Part shown: piece after piece, positions 25,694-38,287 of the stretch
How the letters are laid out: every line of letters begins with the position of its first letter
Position numbering within the stretch: position 1 is the first letter of the stretch
NCBI GenBank assembly: GCA_005281725.1
Contig: SSBO01000013.1
Span: 852,560-916,559, forward strand
DNA: 64,000 nt
Direction: 5' to 3'
Source of the DNA: Wuchereria bancrofti
Lineage: Eukaryota > Nematoda > Chromadorea > Rhabditida > Onchocercidae
Made by a program: the position numbers and the translations under genes
Notes under the pieces: generated by a model
The model's input: only the letters and a program-made list of their open reading frames with translations
What the model was told of the DNA's origin: nothing
Database searches by the model: none

Positions 25694-28308
25694 ATTTTAA
25701 ACAGCAAATTACAAGTCTAACTAAATAATAGCTACAATATTAATCAAAATAAAAAAAAAAAGAAAAGAAAGACAACAAACAACTGTTTCATAATGAAATT
25801 ATTTAAATTATTTCAATAGGAGATAATAAACACTAGTAGGAATGAGTTCAGCTTAAGGATATTATACGATATGAAAGGTTAAGATTTTCGATCATCAATA
25901 ATATCATCAGTAACGAAGTTTGTACCGAGCTATTACTGGCAGTCACTGATGCGCCTCAGCGATAATGACAATTTATTGAGAAAGCGGAACTGTCTCCAAC
26001 CGGGTCATCACAACAAATGTGTACCGTCAAAAAGGCAAACAGACATAGCATTCAAATACACAAAGACACCAAATCATCAAATTTCCTGAAAAATCCCACC
26101 CGAATGACTCATCGCTATGACTCAAAGCATTCAGTGATAAAATTACATCGTTTTATTCCATAACTTGCAACTCTTAGTTAAACAAATGTCTTGTGGTATC
26201 CAATAATTAATAACTGACAATAATAATGATTAATAACAATAATGATTGATAATTTAATGGTAGTAATAATAATAAATAATAATAATAACAATAATAATAA
26301 TACTAACAAGTAACAAATAATAAGTAAATAACAAGTAAATAATAATATTTCAACATCGCTTATTATCTTTTAATATCCTTTAGGTGTATTTAAATGTAAA
26401 AGTACAAAAGGAAACGAATTTAATCGAATTCCAAATTAAATTCACCTTGATAAACAAAAGTATTAGCTGATTACAAACATTTCATCAAATACAACGATAT
26501 CACACTTCATTTCATTCCCTTCACACGTCCCACTAATGCAACACACTTTTATTCTACTGAAAATTAATTATTAGCATATAACAAACAAACTAACAACCCC
26601 ACAGCCAAATCATTTTATCTTCATTACTTTGAAATGCATTACAATTATAGTCCTACATTAAATCCAAAACCAGAAAATGTATATTTCAAGAATCAAGAAA
26701 CAAAGAAAAAACGATTTCTCAGATTATAGCCTCAAAACAAGCCTCACGCCTTCTCAGCAAAAATATATGTTCAAAACTAGATCCACAAACTTTTTTCCTA
26801 CCGTATAATAATTCCACTCTAAAAAATAGTCCCACTGGAAATAATTTCAGCACAAAACATGACTTAGTCCTACTGCAAAATAATTCCATCACCAATATCT
26901 CTTAGAAATATCAAATACAAATAGTATAGAAATAACCAATAAAAACCAATACATCTTTGAAATCTTTACAAACCTATAAATAAAAATCATGTCGGATACA
27001 AATTCAAATTTCTCTTTCAATTACGCATTACTGATAATAAAATAGTTTTCCCTTACGTAGAATGTATACAATATTTGGCTTTCATTTAAGAAAAAAAAGA
27101 CAAAATCGCCTACCAACAGTATGAAATAAAACACTACGTTTACTGCATATATCTGATCTAGATTTTGAGGTGAAATATCACACTACGAGGTCTCCTAATT
27201 TATGACGACGTAAAGATTTTCTAAAATTCTGGAATATAAGTGCTATTCCAATTCTTTAAACAGAATTAACTTGGGAAGTGTGCCCTTCATTAAATTATTT
27301 GAACACAGTTTAATACTCAACAAATCTTGGACTCCGCTAATTATAATCAAAATATTAATTAATAAAACTAAAAGCAATAATTAAAATTTCCCTATGAATT
27401 GGCACTGATAGTCTCAAGTGTCACACTACGAGTTTCAACTTTCTAACGAACTTTTCTAATGAATTAGCACTCGAGATTTTTACTCCGTTTAAAATAAGAA
27501 TGTCCAAGATATGTTAAAAAGCTATGTATTTAAGATAAAGCATCACATAAGGTAGTTTAACATTCCAACACAATTCGTTAAAAGAAACAACATGCAATTA
27601 ACAACGATAATTTCAAGATACATGTAAATCACGTGCATGATAAATTATATTTCTATTAAAACATTAAGAAGAGATGAGTAGAAACGCACTTTTTCTCAGA
27701 AACTAGTAAAGGAACTGGATTTATATAAAATTTGAAATGAATGAACGCTAAAGTGGCAAACAATAAATACGAACCAAAGAAAAAGACAGATGTAAAAGAA
27801 CGAGATCAATCCCATCCGTTATCTTATTTAAACCTTATGTTATCATTATTAACAAAAGTGGAATATATTTAAGAACTTGCTAACAAAGCTTCTTCTCCGA
27901 GTTCCTTTATTCTGAAATTCAGAAATGCATTTTATGAATCTCCAGATCTAGGAAATAAAATAAAACCATAATTAAGCAAGAAATAAACACAAAATTTATC
28001 ACAGTCAATATTTCCCTGATATAATTTTACGATTTAAATAAACTCAAAAATAATGGAAAGAATATTTGGAAACAATCTTCTACTAACATATATTAAGCAA
28101 AATGCAGCGAAGTTCGAAAGTTCTTCTCCACACATCTTATGAAAAAGTGAAATAAACATCAGGAATTTATGATTTATGTCGTAAAATGTATCTATGTCAT
28201 AAAAAAAAAGAAAAGAAAACGGAGATTCAGATACATCATTCCGAGGATTCTTCAGCTTTCGTTTTTACACAATTTAAAAAGTAAAATAATAAAAGGGGAA
28301 GTTTAAGA
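25694..28308. other. Gene-free stretch with AAT arrays
   Basis: An AAT/AAC array lies at about 26218-26345. The phrase TCACACTACGAG occurs twice (near 27178 and 27420). The rest is AT-rich with no exon I can support. The promoter of the zinc-finger-like gene should lie at the left end. Confidence 0.6.
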
Positions 28309-29919
28309 TTAAGAAGTACGACCAGAAAAACCATTCTCCACCAAGATTTGACGCGCCAAGTTACAAATATGTCGAAATCGATCTGGTCCGAGATGTATAC
28401 CTCCGTACCAGCGAGTAATGATCACTAGTACATTTTTGGCTTTCATCAATTCCAGTAAATTCAATAATTTGGCACCCGCACCGATCTCACCATCATCCTA
28501 AAAACATACTCGAACTATTGGAATAATCAGCATACTTTATGAAGATGATAAGCAGATGATTTCCCTAAAATAGCATAATTATACCTAAATTTGCTGTACA
28601 TTTTTCAGAATCATTCACTCCACCAAATGTTCCATTTCCATTGATGGACATCAAAAAAGAAAAAAAAACTAGAAGTGGATAAAATCAAACCGAAAAAAGG
28701 ACAAAATTAAAAAGCTTACATCACAGTCGTGTTGTTTTATTAAGCGGCCACTTACATTTTCTTCAATTAACCATGCATACATATTGTGTGTTGCTCTAGC
28801 AATTTTGTTGTTTTCCTTCAACTTATTCAGCACAAGTGCAACCTGCCGAATAAAAAGATTTGGAAAATACATTGGAAAATTATTTTAAAACAATCAAACA
28901 TATAAAAAGTGTCACATATGTCGATAGATGAAATTAACATACAGTTACAAATCGTAATTCATCGATGAAATGAAACAATTACAGCTAATTCAGCGTTTTG
29001 GAAGGAACTAAGAATAACTGTTTATAATAATGTACAGAAAATCCAAGAAATCGAACATATGCATCGAAAAAGAATATAAAATTCACTTCATTTTTGGAGA
29101 ATACTTGTGCAACATGCGCTTGAAACGTGCTTTTTCGATCAACCATTGAATTACCACTGATTATGGTTGGAATGCACGGTTGCAATGATGGTGGTGAGAC
29201 AGCTGCACTAAGAGATGAAGACTCATATTCATCAATTGATTTCTCCTTCACACTATTATCAAAATCAGCCAAATAATCATTCAGATATGTGATCCACTCA
29301 TACAAAACCGGTTGGCCCACATTTTTTGCATAAATTTCATTCATCGAATTTTTGACCTCTTCTTTCTGGTTTTCTGTTAATGATGGACCGCTAAGTTCGA
29401 AGTATGGTGGCGAACTGAAGTTCAAAAGTTATTTGTCATCTAAATGCGTACAATCCATGGATTTATCGTGAAGGAATTGATCATCCAAAAAAGTTAACCG
29501 ACTTTTTAGTCTAACACAAATTTTAATATGAGCAAAAATCTAATCCAATAAATTTACCTCTCAGTAGATGACGGAAAAGGAAAGTGACTGGGTCAAAAAA
29601 TTCCTCCATGTCTTTGAAATAGAGAATTACTTAACGGCCACAACCTACCTAGTATGTAAGTCAAGGTAAAAGACTGAACTGAATGACCTAAATTAACCTA
29701 ATTAGACACATAATTCAATTACTACTAAAATAGTAGTTCAATATGAATTGTTATAAAATTTCACCTTGTTGGATAATGTTTAGGAAGGCAAATAGTCAAT
29801 CGTACATCATTAAATCGTACACTGAGTTGTGAAGATGATTCAAAATGAATTAAATCACCATATATCGATTCGATAGATTGAATTTCTTCAAGCTGTGCTT
29901 TTCTATCACATTCGTCCAT
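28309..29919 (-). CDS. impt-1-like: IMPACT homologue (RWD plus UPF0029/Impact domain), GCN2 pathway regulator
   Basis: Four exons (29765-29919, 29087-29414, 28720-28842, 28309-28497) join in phase into 264 residues. IMPACT binds GCN1 through its RWD domain and thereby restrains GCN2 activation and eIF2-alpha phosphorylation. The N-terminal RWD domain is visible as EEIQSIESIYGDL, followed by the YPxxxPP-type motif (HYPTSSPPYFELSGPSL) and IYAKNVGQPVLYEWI. An acidic/Ser linker leads to the C-terminal Impact domain: DRKSTFQAHVAQVFSK, KIARATHNMYAW, DCDDDGEIGAGAKLLNLL and the signature RWYGGIHLGPDRFRHI. The length is slightly below the roughly 320 residues of the human protein, mainly because of a shorter C-terminal tail and linker. 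No key element is missing. Its upstream region holds a hairpin at 30397-30437. Confidence 0.95.
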
Positions 29920-31936
29920 TCACGATGTTTAGCCGTTTACACGGTAACTGACTATCACATGTTATGCACAACGCTTGGTAATACCACCAAATTTTTTTTT
30001 TGGTTGAAATCTAAAACTTGAAAAATTAACACAAAAACAAACACAGAACATTTAAGAACAACAAAAAATTAAATAAGCTCAGTGAATTCATCACAAATTA
30101 ACAAATGAAAAATAACAAATATATGCGCATCAAATAGAAGAAACAGTACGAGACACGTGTCACGTAACGTCACGTAATGTATTAGCTAAACATAAGAACA
30201 AATGTATGACATGTCACCCAACGTACAAATCACAGATTTTGTATGAATATATCGGGAAGTAAGTGATGATATAATAGACACCTAAATGCTCAAAATATTA
30301 AAACTCATCCGGGAAAGAAAACTCAATCCTGAAAGACCGGAAAAAAGCCGAATTTTAGGAATCTTTGGTGGCGCGCTATGCAACAACCGTAGACCCATGC
30401 CACTTGTTATTCTTAATTGTAGCACAACAAGTGGCATTTATATTTCAAAATATTAATCTTGAAATTCAATTGAGAATGAAATTTTAAATTAGATATTTGT
30501 TGCACTGAGAATATTCGGACAGAAAAAAGAATTAAAAATAAGAAATGATAGGGAGAGATGACAAAGAATGATAAAATTTATAAAAGAATACGTTGTAATG
30601 ATATACTGGAAGAAAAAAGAGAGTGAAATAAGATTATCGAAGAGTTTATATCTTTATAAATTCATTTATTTATTTAATAAATATCTACAAAAATTGAAAA
30701 TACGCTTAAATTAGTGTAAATCACAAATATATCGTTTGATATTCCTAAAGAAATTGTTGGAATATAAATGAAGGCAAAATAAGAAGCAAATAAATTTTGA
30801 AATAAAAAAGAATATTAAAGTAAATAAAAATTTTGATTCAAATGTTTGTTGACGATAAATTATAATTCATCTTTATGAAATTTGTAAAAACTTCACTTAT
30901 CCATGAATTATCGAAATAATTCAACATGAACATGACATACTGAAAATTCTGCATATCTCTGTTTCAAATTTCTTCATTATAAAATAAAAAAAATAGTTAA
31001 ATCTTTTTCAGTTTATCCAAAAAACAATTAGTTAAAACGAAGATCTATGTCTCCAAATAATCTATTTAAAAAAAAAAAGATAGTCATATTAAAATTTTTT
31101 CGATAAAGCAAAATTCGGAAATTTATGAATGGAGCTCTTTGGTCATCACAGCGCTTTATTGAAATGTTTGTTGAAATAATCAAAGTGAGAAAATTCATAA
31201 AAAAAAAAAAAAAACCGAGGGGGGAAGAAAAAAATTAATGATAGTTACTTATTTCGCATTTTTAGTTTATTCATTAATCAGAAATGATTAATTAATAATT
31301 CTCATTCGTGACAAATAATATCCTTTATGATGTAGCAATATGTGATTAAATTTACATAACAACAGTGTTGGAAATATGAAAAAGTGAAAATTTACACAAT
31401 TTTAATTAATATTTATAATTCAATTTTACACAATTTTTATTTGCATTTTCAACTAATATTAGCAAAAAAAAAAAAAAAATTTAACAAAAATTTGGAATGA
31501 AAAGTAATAAAATAGAAGGAATACGCTTCAAAAACACATTACAGTACTGATTTTTAGACTGAAAAAAGAAATGTTTCACATCATATTTTATCATTTTATT
31601 AATAACTGATTGTCATTTTATCAAATTAAGATGTCTCGTATTATTAAATCAAAATAAATTATTTAGGTCGAAAGAGATGAGAAAAAGAATATTGCTGAAT
31701 ATCATAATTAGTAAATGAAACATTGTTTCGCATTTCTGTATTAAATTAAATTTAAAGTTTTTCCTCAAAAAATAAATGAAGCAAAAAAAAAGATAAAAAT
31801 TTATAGTAATTAAACAAGTAAGTAAACAAGCAAATAAATAAATAAGTACGCATATTTATATACAGAAGATTTGCAAATATTTATTAAATTAAATTTATAA
31901 CAAAAAATTAAAAAAACACATCAAATCAGGTCACAA
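29920..31936. other. Spacer between the IMPACT and QSOX genes
   Basis: This should contain the IMPACT promoter and the QSOX 3' region. Around 30120-30450 the sequence is less AT-biased, with a near-repeat CACGTGTCACGTAACGTCAC and a 12-bp inverted repeat, described separately. The remainder to 31.9 kb is AT-rich with homopolymers and no supported exon. Confidence 0.6.
30397..30437. repeat. 12-bp perfect inverted repeat with 17-base loop
   Basis: ATGCCACTTGTT (30397-30408) and AACAAGTGGCAT (30426-30437) are perfect reverse complements around 17 bases. It lies about 0.5 kb upstream of the IMPACT start codon. It could fold as an RNA hairpin or be a pair of palindromic protein-binding half-sites; function is unknown. 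Confidence 0.7.
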
Positions 31937-32212
31937 TTATTTACGACCTAAAAAAGGCCTAATAGCATTGTAGTAAATAAGCAAAAAATCTTTCACTTGT
32001 TCATTGTTGAAATATCCCTCGTGCCGACAGGTACTGCATAAAAAATCAGGTGGAAATTGTCGTTTTGGAAATTCCGGGTCTTCCGTATCCTGACCGCGAA
32101 GACGAGCATTAACGATATTGTGTACTTGCCACAAATACATGAATGTATCTTCCGGTTGATGCACCTAAGAATGTTTGCACATAACAATATTACCACTATT
32201 ACTATGGTTATC

Positions 32213-32244
<32 letters not shown>

Positions 32245-35200
32245 TATTATTGTTATTATTATTTCTATTATTATTATTCTATCATTGTTATTACTATTAT
32301 TACTATAATAATAATTATTATTATCATTATTATTGCCATTATTATTATTTTCATTATTATTATTACTATTATTATTATTATTTTTATTTATTGATTATTT
32401 TGTTTTCTTTAAAAAAATGATATACTGGTTTGATTTCTGCTTTTTAAATGACAATATTTGTTAATAAATTTTGTAATTGAAATGAACAAATTTTACTGAT
32501 AAAATGCGCAAATTTTTCGAAATTATTAACTTATACTTATTTGCTTTCTGTATATCCTTAATTAAATGAATTTTAGTTTTATTTTTTTAAGATGTAAATT
32601 GTGCATACTTTAATAGTAATATAACAATTTTTTATTATATTAATGCAATAATGTAATAATAGTAATTTAATATAATAATAATTTAATATAAAAAATGTAA
32701 TATAATAATAATAATAATGATAATAATAATAATAATAATAATTCAATAATAATAATAATTTAGCAGTAATGTAGAAAATGTATCGTTTCTAGATGCATTA
32801 ATATATTAAATTGAATAATTATACTGAGTTATAAATTATATTATTTATAAATACATAAATTGTATTGAGTACATTCCATAATTTTTACATGAAATTTAGC
32901 ATGAATTTAAATAACAACACAAAAGATCTAGTTTGTTTCTATGAATGCTAAGATTTTGAAAATCTCGCCAATCTAAATTCATTTCATGGATATTTTAAAA
33001 CTCTATGTTTAATTCAATTTATTTCTTACATTGTTATTAACTCTGTTATCTTTTTTATTACTGAATTAAATTACTGCATAAAATGATCATTCATTTCATT
33101 CATCTCAAAAAGAGATTTATTTCTTTCCCCAATCTAGCTTTCGTTCTATGAATATTAACATTTGAAATTCTTTCGCATTTAAATTTGCTATTTTATCGAT
33201 ATTCTAAAATACTATCGCAATCATTTCTATTTTCATTATTGCAAACGGTAATATTTACAAAAAGAACTAACTTGACTTTCCATGCGAAATGTTTGAGTTG
33301 TCATTCGAAGAAAATGTTCACGACAATGTTGACAACCGAAAAAATTGTTTACCCAATTTCGAATTGCTACCAGTGGAGTTATTGGAACAAATTTCGAATC
33401 TAAAGGCATTATTCTTAGATGTATTAATGTGTCGAATTGAATACATTATATAATTCCTAATAATGTAACCTTTGACCTCTAGCATTTATTTAATCATATG
33501 TATAATATAGACAAAAAAAGCCAAGCAAACAAATAATTAGTATTTCTGACCATTTAAACCATTTTTATAAGCTTGAACAGTAAGTGCATGAAATGTTGTC
33601 CATAAACCACAAGAATAGCCTCGGAATTTTGGACTTGAACCAGCGCAATGTTCCCAATCGATTTCTACAGGAAAAGGATCATTATTCTCTGCCTGAAAAA
33701 TATTTCACTAATAATGCTTAATTCTCATAGAAAATTTTATCATCAATAATCAAATAACAACCATATTTATACAAAATATATTTTTTTATTATCAAATATT
33801 TCAAAAATCTCTAATTTAATTTTTAAATTCTTGAATGTAAAATGCAATCAAAAATGGCAAAATGACAGCACTTTCATTTCTCGTTTTAATTTCGTTCTTT
33901 TTTTTAAATTTAAATTTCAAGTTCTATAAAAAAATTATATATATAAGAGAATAATAAATGAAAAACGAATAAATCTTACTTCTAAATTAATGAATTTTTT
34001 CTTATATTCCTTAATTGGAATCACATCTTTCATTCCCTTTTGATCTAAATAATTGCGCATTTTCTCGAACAAATGAACTGCTCGTTTGCTTTTCGATAAT
34101 TGCTGTAATAATGGAGTAAATTACACAAATAAATTTAAAATTGGAGAAAAATTGTTTCGCATTGAATCAATCATTTAAAACGGATTTATTCAACAGAAAT
34201 TATAAAAATTTTCCAAGATAAATTAAAGCAAATTTTCCATTTACTGTAAATTTATGTTTATATCAACAATTTACCTTATTTTCGTCAGTAATATTATAAT
34301 AAATTGTTTTGGTTGGAAAATTCTGAAATAGCATTTATTAATACATTTCTAATTTAATTATTTTCTTTTAAAAAATTTTTCATGAAAAAAGGTAAACAAC
34401 GCCTTTTTTTTTTTTTTTTGAAGATACCAGTAACTGCGGCAAAATTGTTGTACAAAATGAAATTTGCAGTGAAGTTTAAAAATTAATTTATAAATATTTA
34501 AACATTTCAGTAATCAACACAAATTAAGAAATACTTTCAAGAAAAAAGAAAAAACTAAATAAATACAATCACAACACTTGTGAAACAATTCAATTTTCAA
34601 CTAATTAATTTATTTGTTCACTTTTTTTTCAAAAGGAAAGAAAATGGAATTAAAAAAAATTTATGAGAAGAGAAATAAATATATATCCTCTCTCTATTTA
34701 TATATACTTAAAGAATACTTTGTAAGTTTTTGTTGCTAAATTATAATTATCATTACTTAATTACTCTGATGGTAAATGATGATAAGTTAGAGTGACCTTA
34801 GCAAGTACATCGTAGAAATCACGAATGGCTGTTAGATTATTGCCGGTGAGGTATTTACCACTCCGTGTTACTTCATCAAATAACGCATATCGCATAGCTT
34901 TCAACATATCTGCTTCAGATACGAAATATCTTTGACGATATCTGCATTAATTAATAATATAAAAATAATGTAAAAAATTATTTCAACAATAATTTCGTTA
35001 TTTTCTAAAAAAAAAAAGTTCTCGAAAAATTTTTTTTTGATATTTTAAAAATTTACTTTACAATATCTTTCTCGCATAGTGATTGATTTTGCACAACATT
35101 TTGTATTATTTCATTTTTGCTCTCTTCATTGATCAGAAAACTTTCCAATTCATTGAAAAATAATCGTCGCAATCTAAAATTGTGAAAATAAATTAATTTT

Positions 35201-38200
35201 ATTTGATCAATTTTTAAAATTATTGCTGAATTAATAAGAATTTTGTGACTTAAAAAGAGAAGCAAAAAAAGTGGGAATGCACAACTTTTTTTTAAAAGCT
35301 ATTCAAAAGCTTTATTTTTTATTTCTGTTAACTTTTCAACCGTTTTATTTTGTTTTTTTACTTTCAAAAAAAAAAAAAAGAATTAAGAATAACTTGGAAA
35401 GTATAAAGTTCTTTTTTTTGCTTTTTACTTGAGAATAATTAAAAAATTGATGAACGCATATTTTTTTCACAAAAATTTTTCTTATAATATGAGTTTTTTT
35501 TTACAATTTTTACAATACAATATAAATTGTAAGAAAAAAACCAAAAATTTTTTCATATTATTTTATTAAAATTATAAAACTTTAAAGTTTGTAAATAAAC
35601 CACTCTTAATTGATTATTAGTTACTTGGAAAAAATTAAGCTAATGATTAAATTTCAAAAAGAAATCTTCAGAAAAAATTTAAAAATTAAATAAATAAAAA
35701 CCCACTCAGCGACAAACAATGGTTTCATTTGTTCACGTTTAAAAATTGCCATTGATGGAAAATTTTTAATATATAAGGCATCAACAAGTGAATGATTTTT
35801 TAAACATCGTCGTACTGTCAAACGATTGTTGTATTTAATCATATCAAGTATTAACTGAATTAGTAAAAATTTGATTAAATTAATAAAAATTTAATTAAAA
35901 TAAAATAAAACGTAACTAAAGAAACAATGAAAAACGTTTCAGAAAAAAAATTACTGGTAAAAATTATTAGCAAAAATAAAATTCGAAAATGAAAATTTTT
36001 GTGTTTATGAAATAATTATATAATTTAAAGCATCTATGATAACTTAATTTCTTACTACAAATATTGCTTTCCGATATTTTGTTACTAATTAAAATGGTCG
36101 CATTTTATGTTCAATTATCATTGAATGCAATCGATTAAATTAACTTTACATCTCTTTATTTTTTATTTTTTTTTTTTTTTGCAGAAATATTTAATTTTTG
36201 AATTTAATCCTTTAAAAAGATATTCTTATTTCAAAAATAGTAATATTACTTTTTTTGAAATGTGTTTTTTTCTTGTTTCATTTTAAATTATTTCTATTTA
36301 TCAACAAACAACATTACTTTAGTAGAATGAAATCTTCAAAAGTTACACTTACCTGTGCACCAGTAAGTGATTCTACTTTTTCTTCAAAAACAATTACCAG
36401 CAGTTGCACTGACTTATCCAAATCACTCCACAATTCATTATATTTTTCAAAGCTAAAACAAAATGTTTTATTTAAAAATTATGAATAAAAGATTTTTTTT
36501 CACTTTGTTTTATTTAAATTAATATTAAGAAAAATGAATAAAATTTACAGAGAAAAAAAATAGTATTAGACGTAAATATGAAACATAACAGTAGAAATGG
36601 TATTAAACGTAAATACGTGAAAACATAATCGTATTATTTTTTGTGATTACTCAAAAATAAATGATAACAACACGTTTATACTTTCTTAAAAAATCAAAAT
36701 TTGGCCAGTTGGATGGTCGATTTACGCTGTAATCGAGTAAAATCATTTCAGTGATTAAATCACGCATTCCACGGACTGATTGTAACGTTTCAATTGGTAT
36801 CGCATTGTTTGGATTGCTTGAATTTTGTGGAAAGTACTGTAACAAATAAATTGTAATTTTAAATTGAAATATAATTTCACTATAACATAAAAAATAATGT
36901 AAAATGGAACGATTCATTTCTTTTTGAGTTCATTGCTTTTAAAGAATGTATTTAACGCAAATACGAGGAAACGTAACTATATAATGCATTATCAGTGTTA
37001 GAAAAAAGAAATGATAACCTTAATATATGGGAAAAATAAGGCACTATTTGTTTGACAAGTAATTTCGTTAAGTGGATCAGCGCAATTTACCACAGCTAAT
37101 TGAACCATTTTATTCCATCCATGAATATCACGAGCTAATGATTTATACGTTCGCGCATATGTACGACAATGTCCGCACCAATCTAAGTAAAACTGAAAAA
37201 TTACTGAGTTTATTTTTGTCTCTCCGTTTTTTTTTTTTTTTAAAGATTTACTTTTATGCTTTAAATTTTGGAATTTTTTTAACAAATTACAAGAAAAGAA
37301 TGACATTTTATTAAATCAAATTTACGTAAATTACAAATAATGCCCGTTTTCTTTTTTGTTATGCTTTATTTTTCTTAATATCTATTATTTCAAGTTCATA
37401 GAAAAAATTCAATTTAAAAATTTAGTTTAGTTTATAAGAAAATTTAATCTTTTTTGAATAAGATTTAATTTTTCTTAAAATTAAATTCAAATCAGCTATG
37501 CTTTTTTAGGCTATTTCGAATTACAAACAAACAAATCAAATCAGTTGAATTAATTAAATAAAAAATGATAAAATAGCATCCGCTATTATTATTTTGTCAA
37601 ATAATTATGGTGATATAAACTAAATTTTTTTTCTATTTCATAATTTTTGTGTAGAAATCTTTAATTTTAATACGCCACACCATAATTTTTAGCATTTTGG
37701 TTTCAATTAATTATAGTGTCGAAATTTATTTTTTGCATTTGCAAATTGAGTAAAAAATTTCAACTTTTTTGGCAGAAAACTTATGCCAACCTTATTGAAA
37801 TATTTGTTTGATTATTGTGTATTTTGTAGAATTTAATATAAATTATCACATCAATTTGCATAAATAACAATTGCAAATTTAAATGAATAAATGCTAATGC
37901 AGTGTATATAATAACTTAATAATAGCATTATTAAAACTAAATTTGCATCAAAAAATGTTTTTTCTTTCAAAAATCTAATCAACGAATAATTTCATTTTTT
38001 TTTTTTATCGAACTGCAAAATTTACTTCTACAACATAAGCAGTGCAAATATTATCATAACCAGCTGATGATAGTGATAATGATAATGATGAATGTTGACA
38101 AAAGACTGTGTCATTGAAGGTCATATCATCAAGTTGTATGATTGAATCAGTTTTCGAATCATATAAAGTTGGATTAATTGCAGTTGGTTCTCGTCCCATG

Positions 38201-38277
38201 AACGCAAATTCGCTAGATGCAAATTTGTCAAAAAAATTGACCAGAAATGCTAATAATATATTCAATAATAAAATCAT
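31937..38277 (-). CDS. qsox-like: Quiescin-sulfhydryl oxidase (QSOX), secretory-pathway disulfide-forming enzyme
   Basis: Twelve exons (38026-38277, 37019-37192, 36682-36836, 36353-36452, 35706-35854, 35057-35173, 34797-34941, 34275-34322, 33980-34102, 33560-33692, 33272-33399, 31937-32164) join into 583 residues. QSOX oxidises protein thiols to disulfides and passes electrons through FAD to oxygen. The N terminus is a signal peptide (MILLLNILLAFLVNFFDKF). The thioredoxin domain has the active site WCGHC (89-93). A helix-rich linker follows, then the Erv/ALR domain: WEHCAGSSPKFRGYSCGLW, the redox CxxC GCQHC (488-491), the FAD-binding HNIVNARL, and the third CxxC CSTC (551-554). All three cysteine pairs are present. 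There is no C-terminal membrane segment, so a soluble secreted or Golgi-lumen form is predicted. The ATG is preceded directly by TTTTTCAG+A, a likely trans-splice acceptor. Intron 11 carries a long TTA array. Confidence 0.93.
32200..32392. repeat. Long TTA/TTG trinucleotide array inside QSOX intron 11
   Basis: About 190 bases of imperfect ATT units with occasional ACT, GTT and CCATT interruptions lie within the 1.1-kb last intron of the QSOX gene. A second, AAT-oriented array occurs in the same intron at about 32647-32760, making another opposed pair. Confidence 0.9.
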
Positions 38278-38278
38278 T

Positions 38279-38287
38279 CTGAAAAAT
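38279..38287 (-). promoter_or_regulatory. Probable trans-splice (or 5'UTR) acceptor of the QSOX gene
   Basis: On the minus strand ATTTTTCAG sits one base before the start codon, matching the nematode splice-acceptor consensus. The position argues for spliced-leader addition directly at the ATG. Inference from sequence only. Confidence 0.5.

Noticed and set aside
29560..29590. Possible 30-base in-frame micro-exon in the IMPACT gene
   Set aside because: Phases would allow it, but IMPACT proteins align without an insertion between the YP motif and the PPYFELSGPSL segment.
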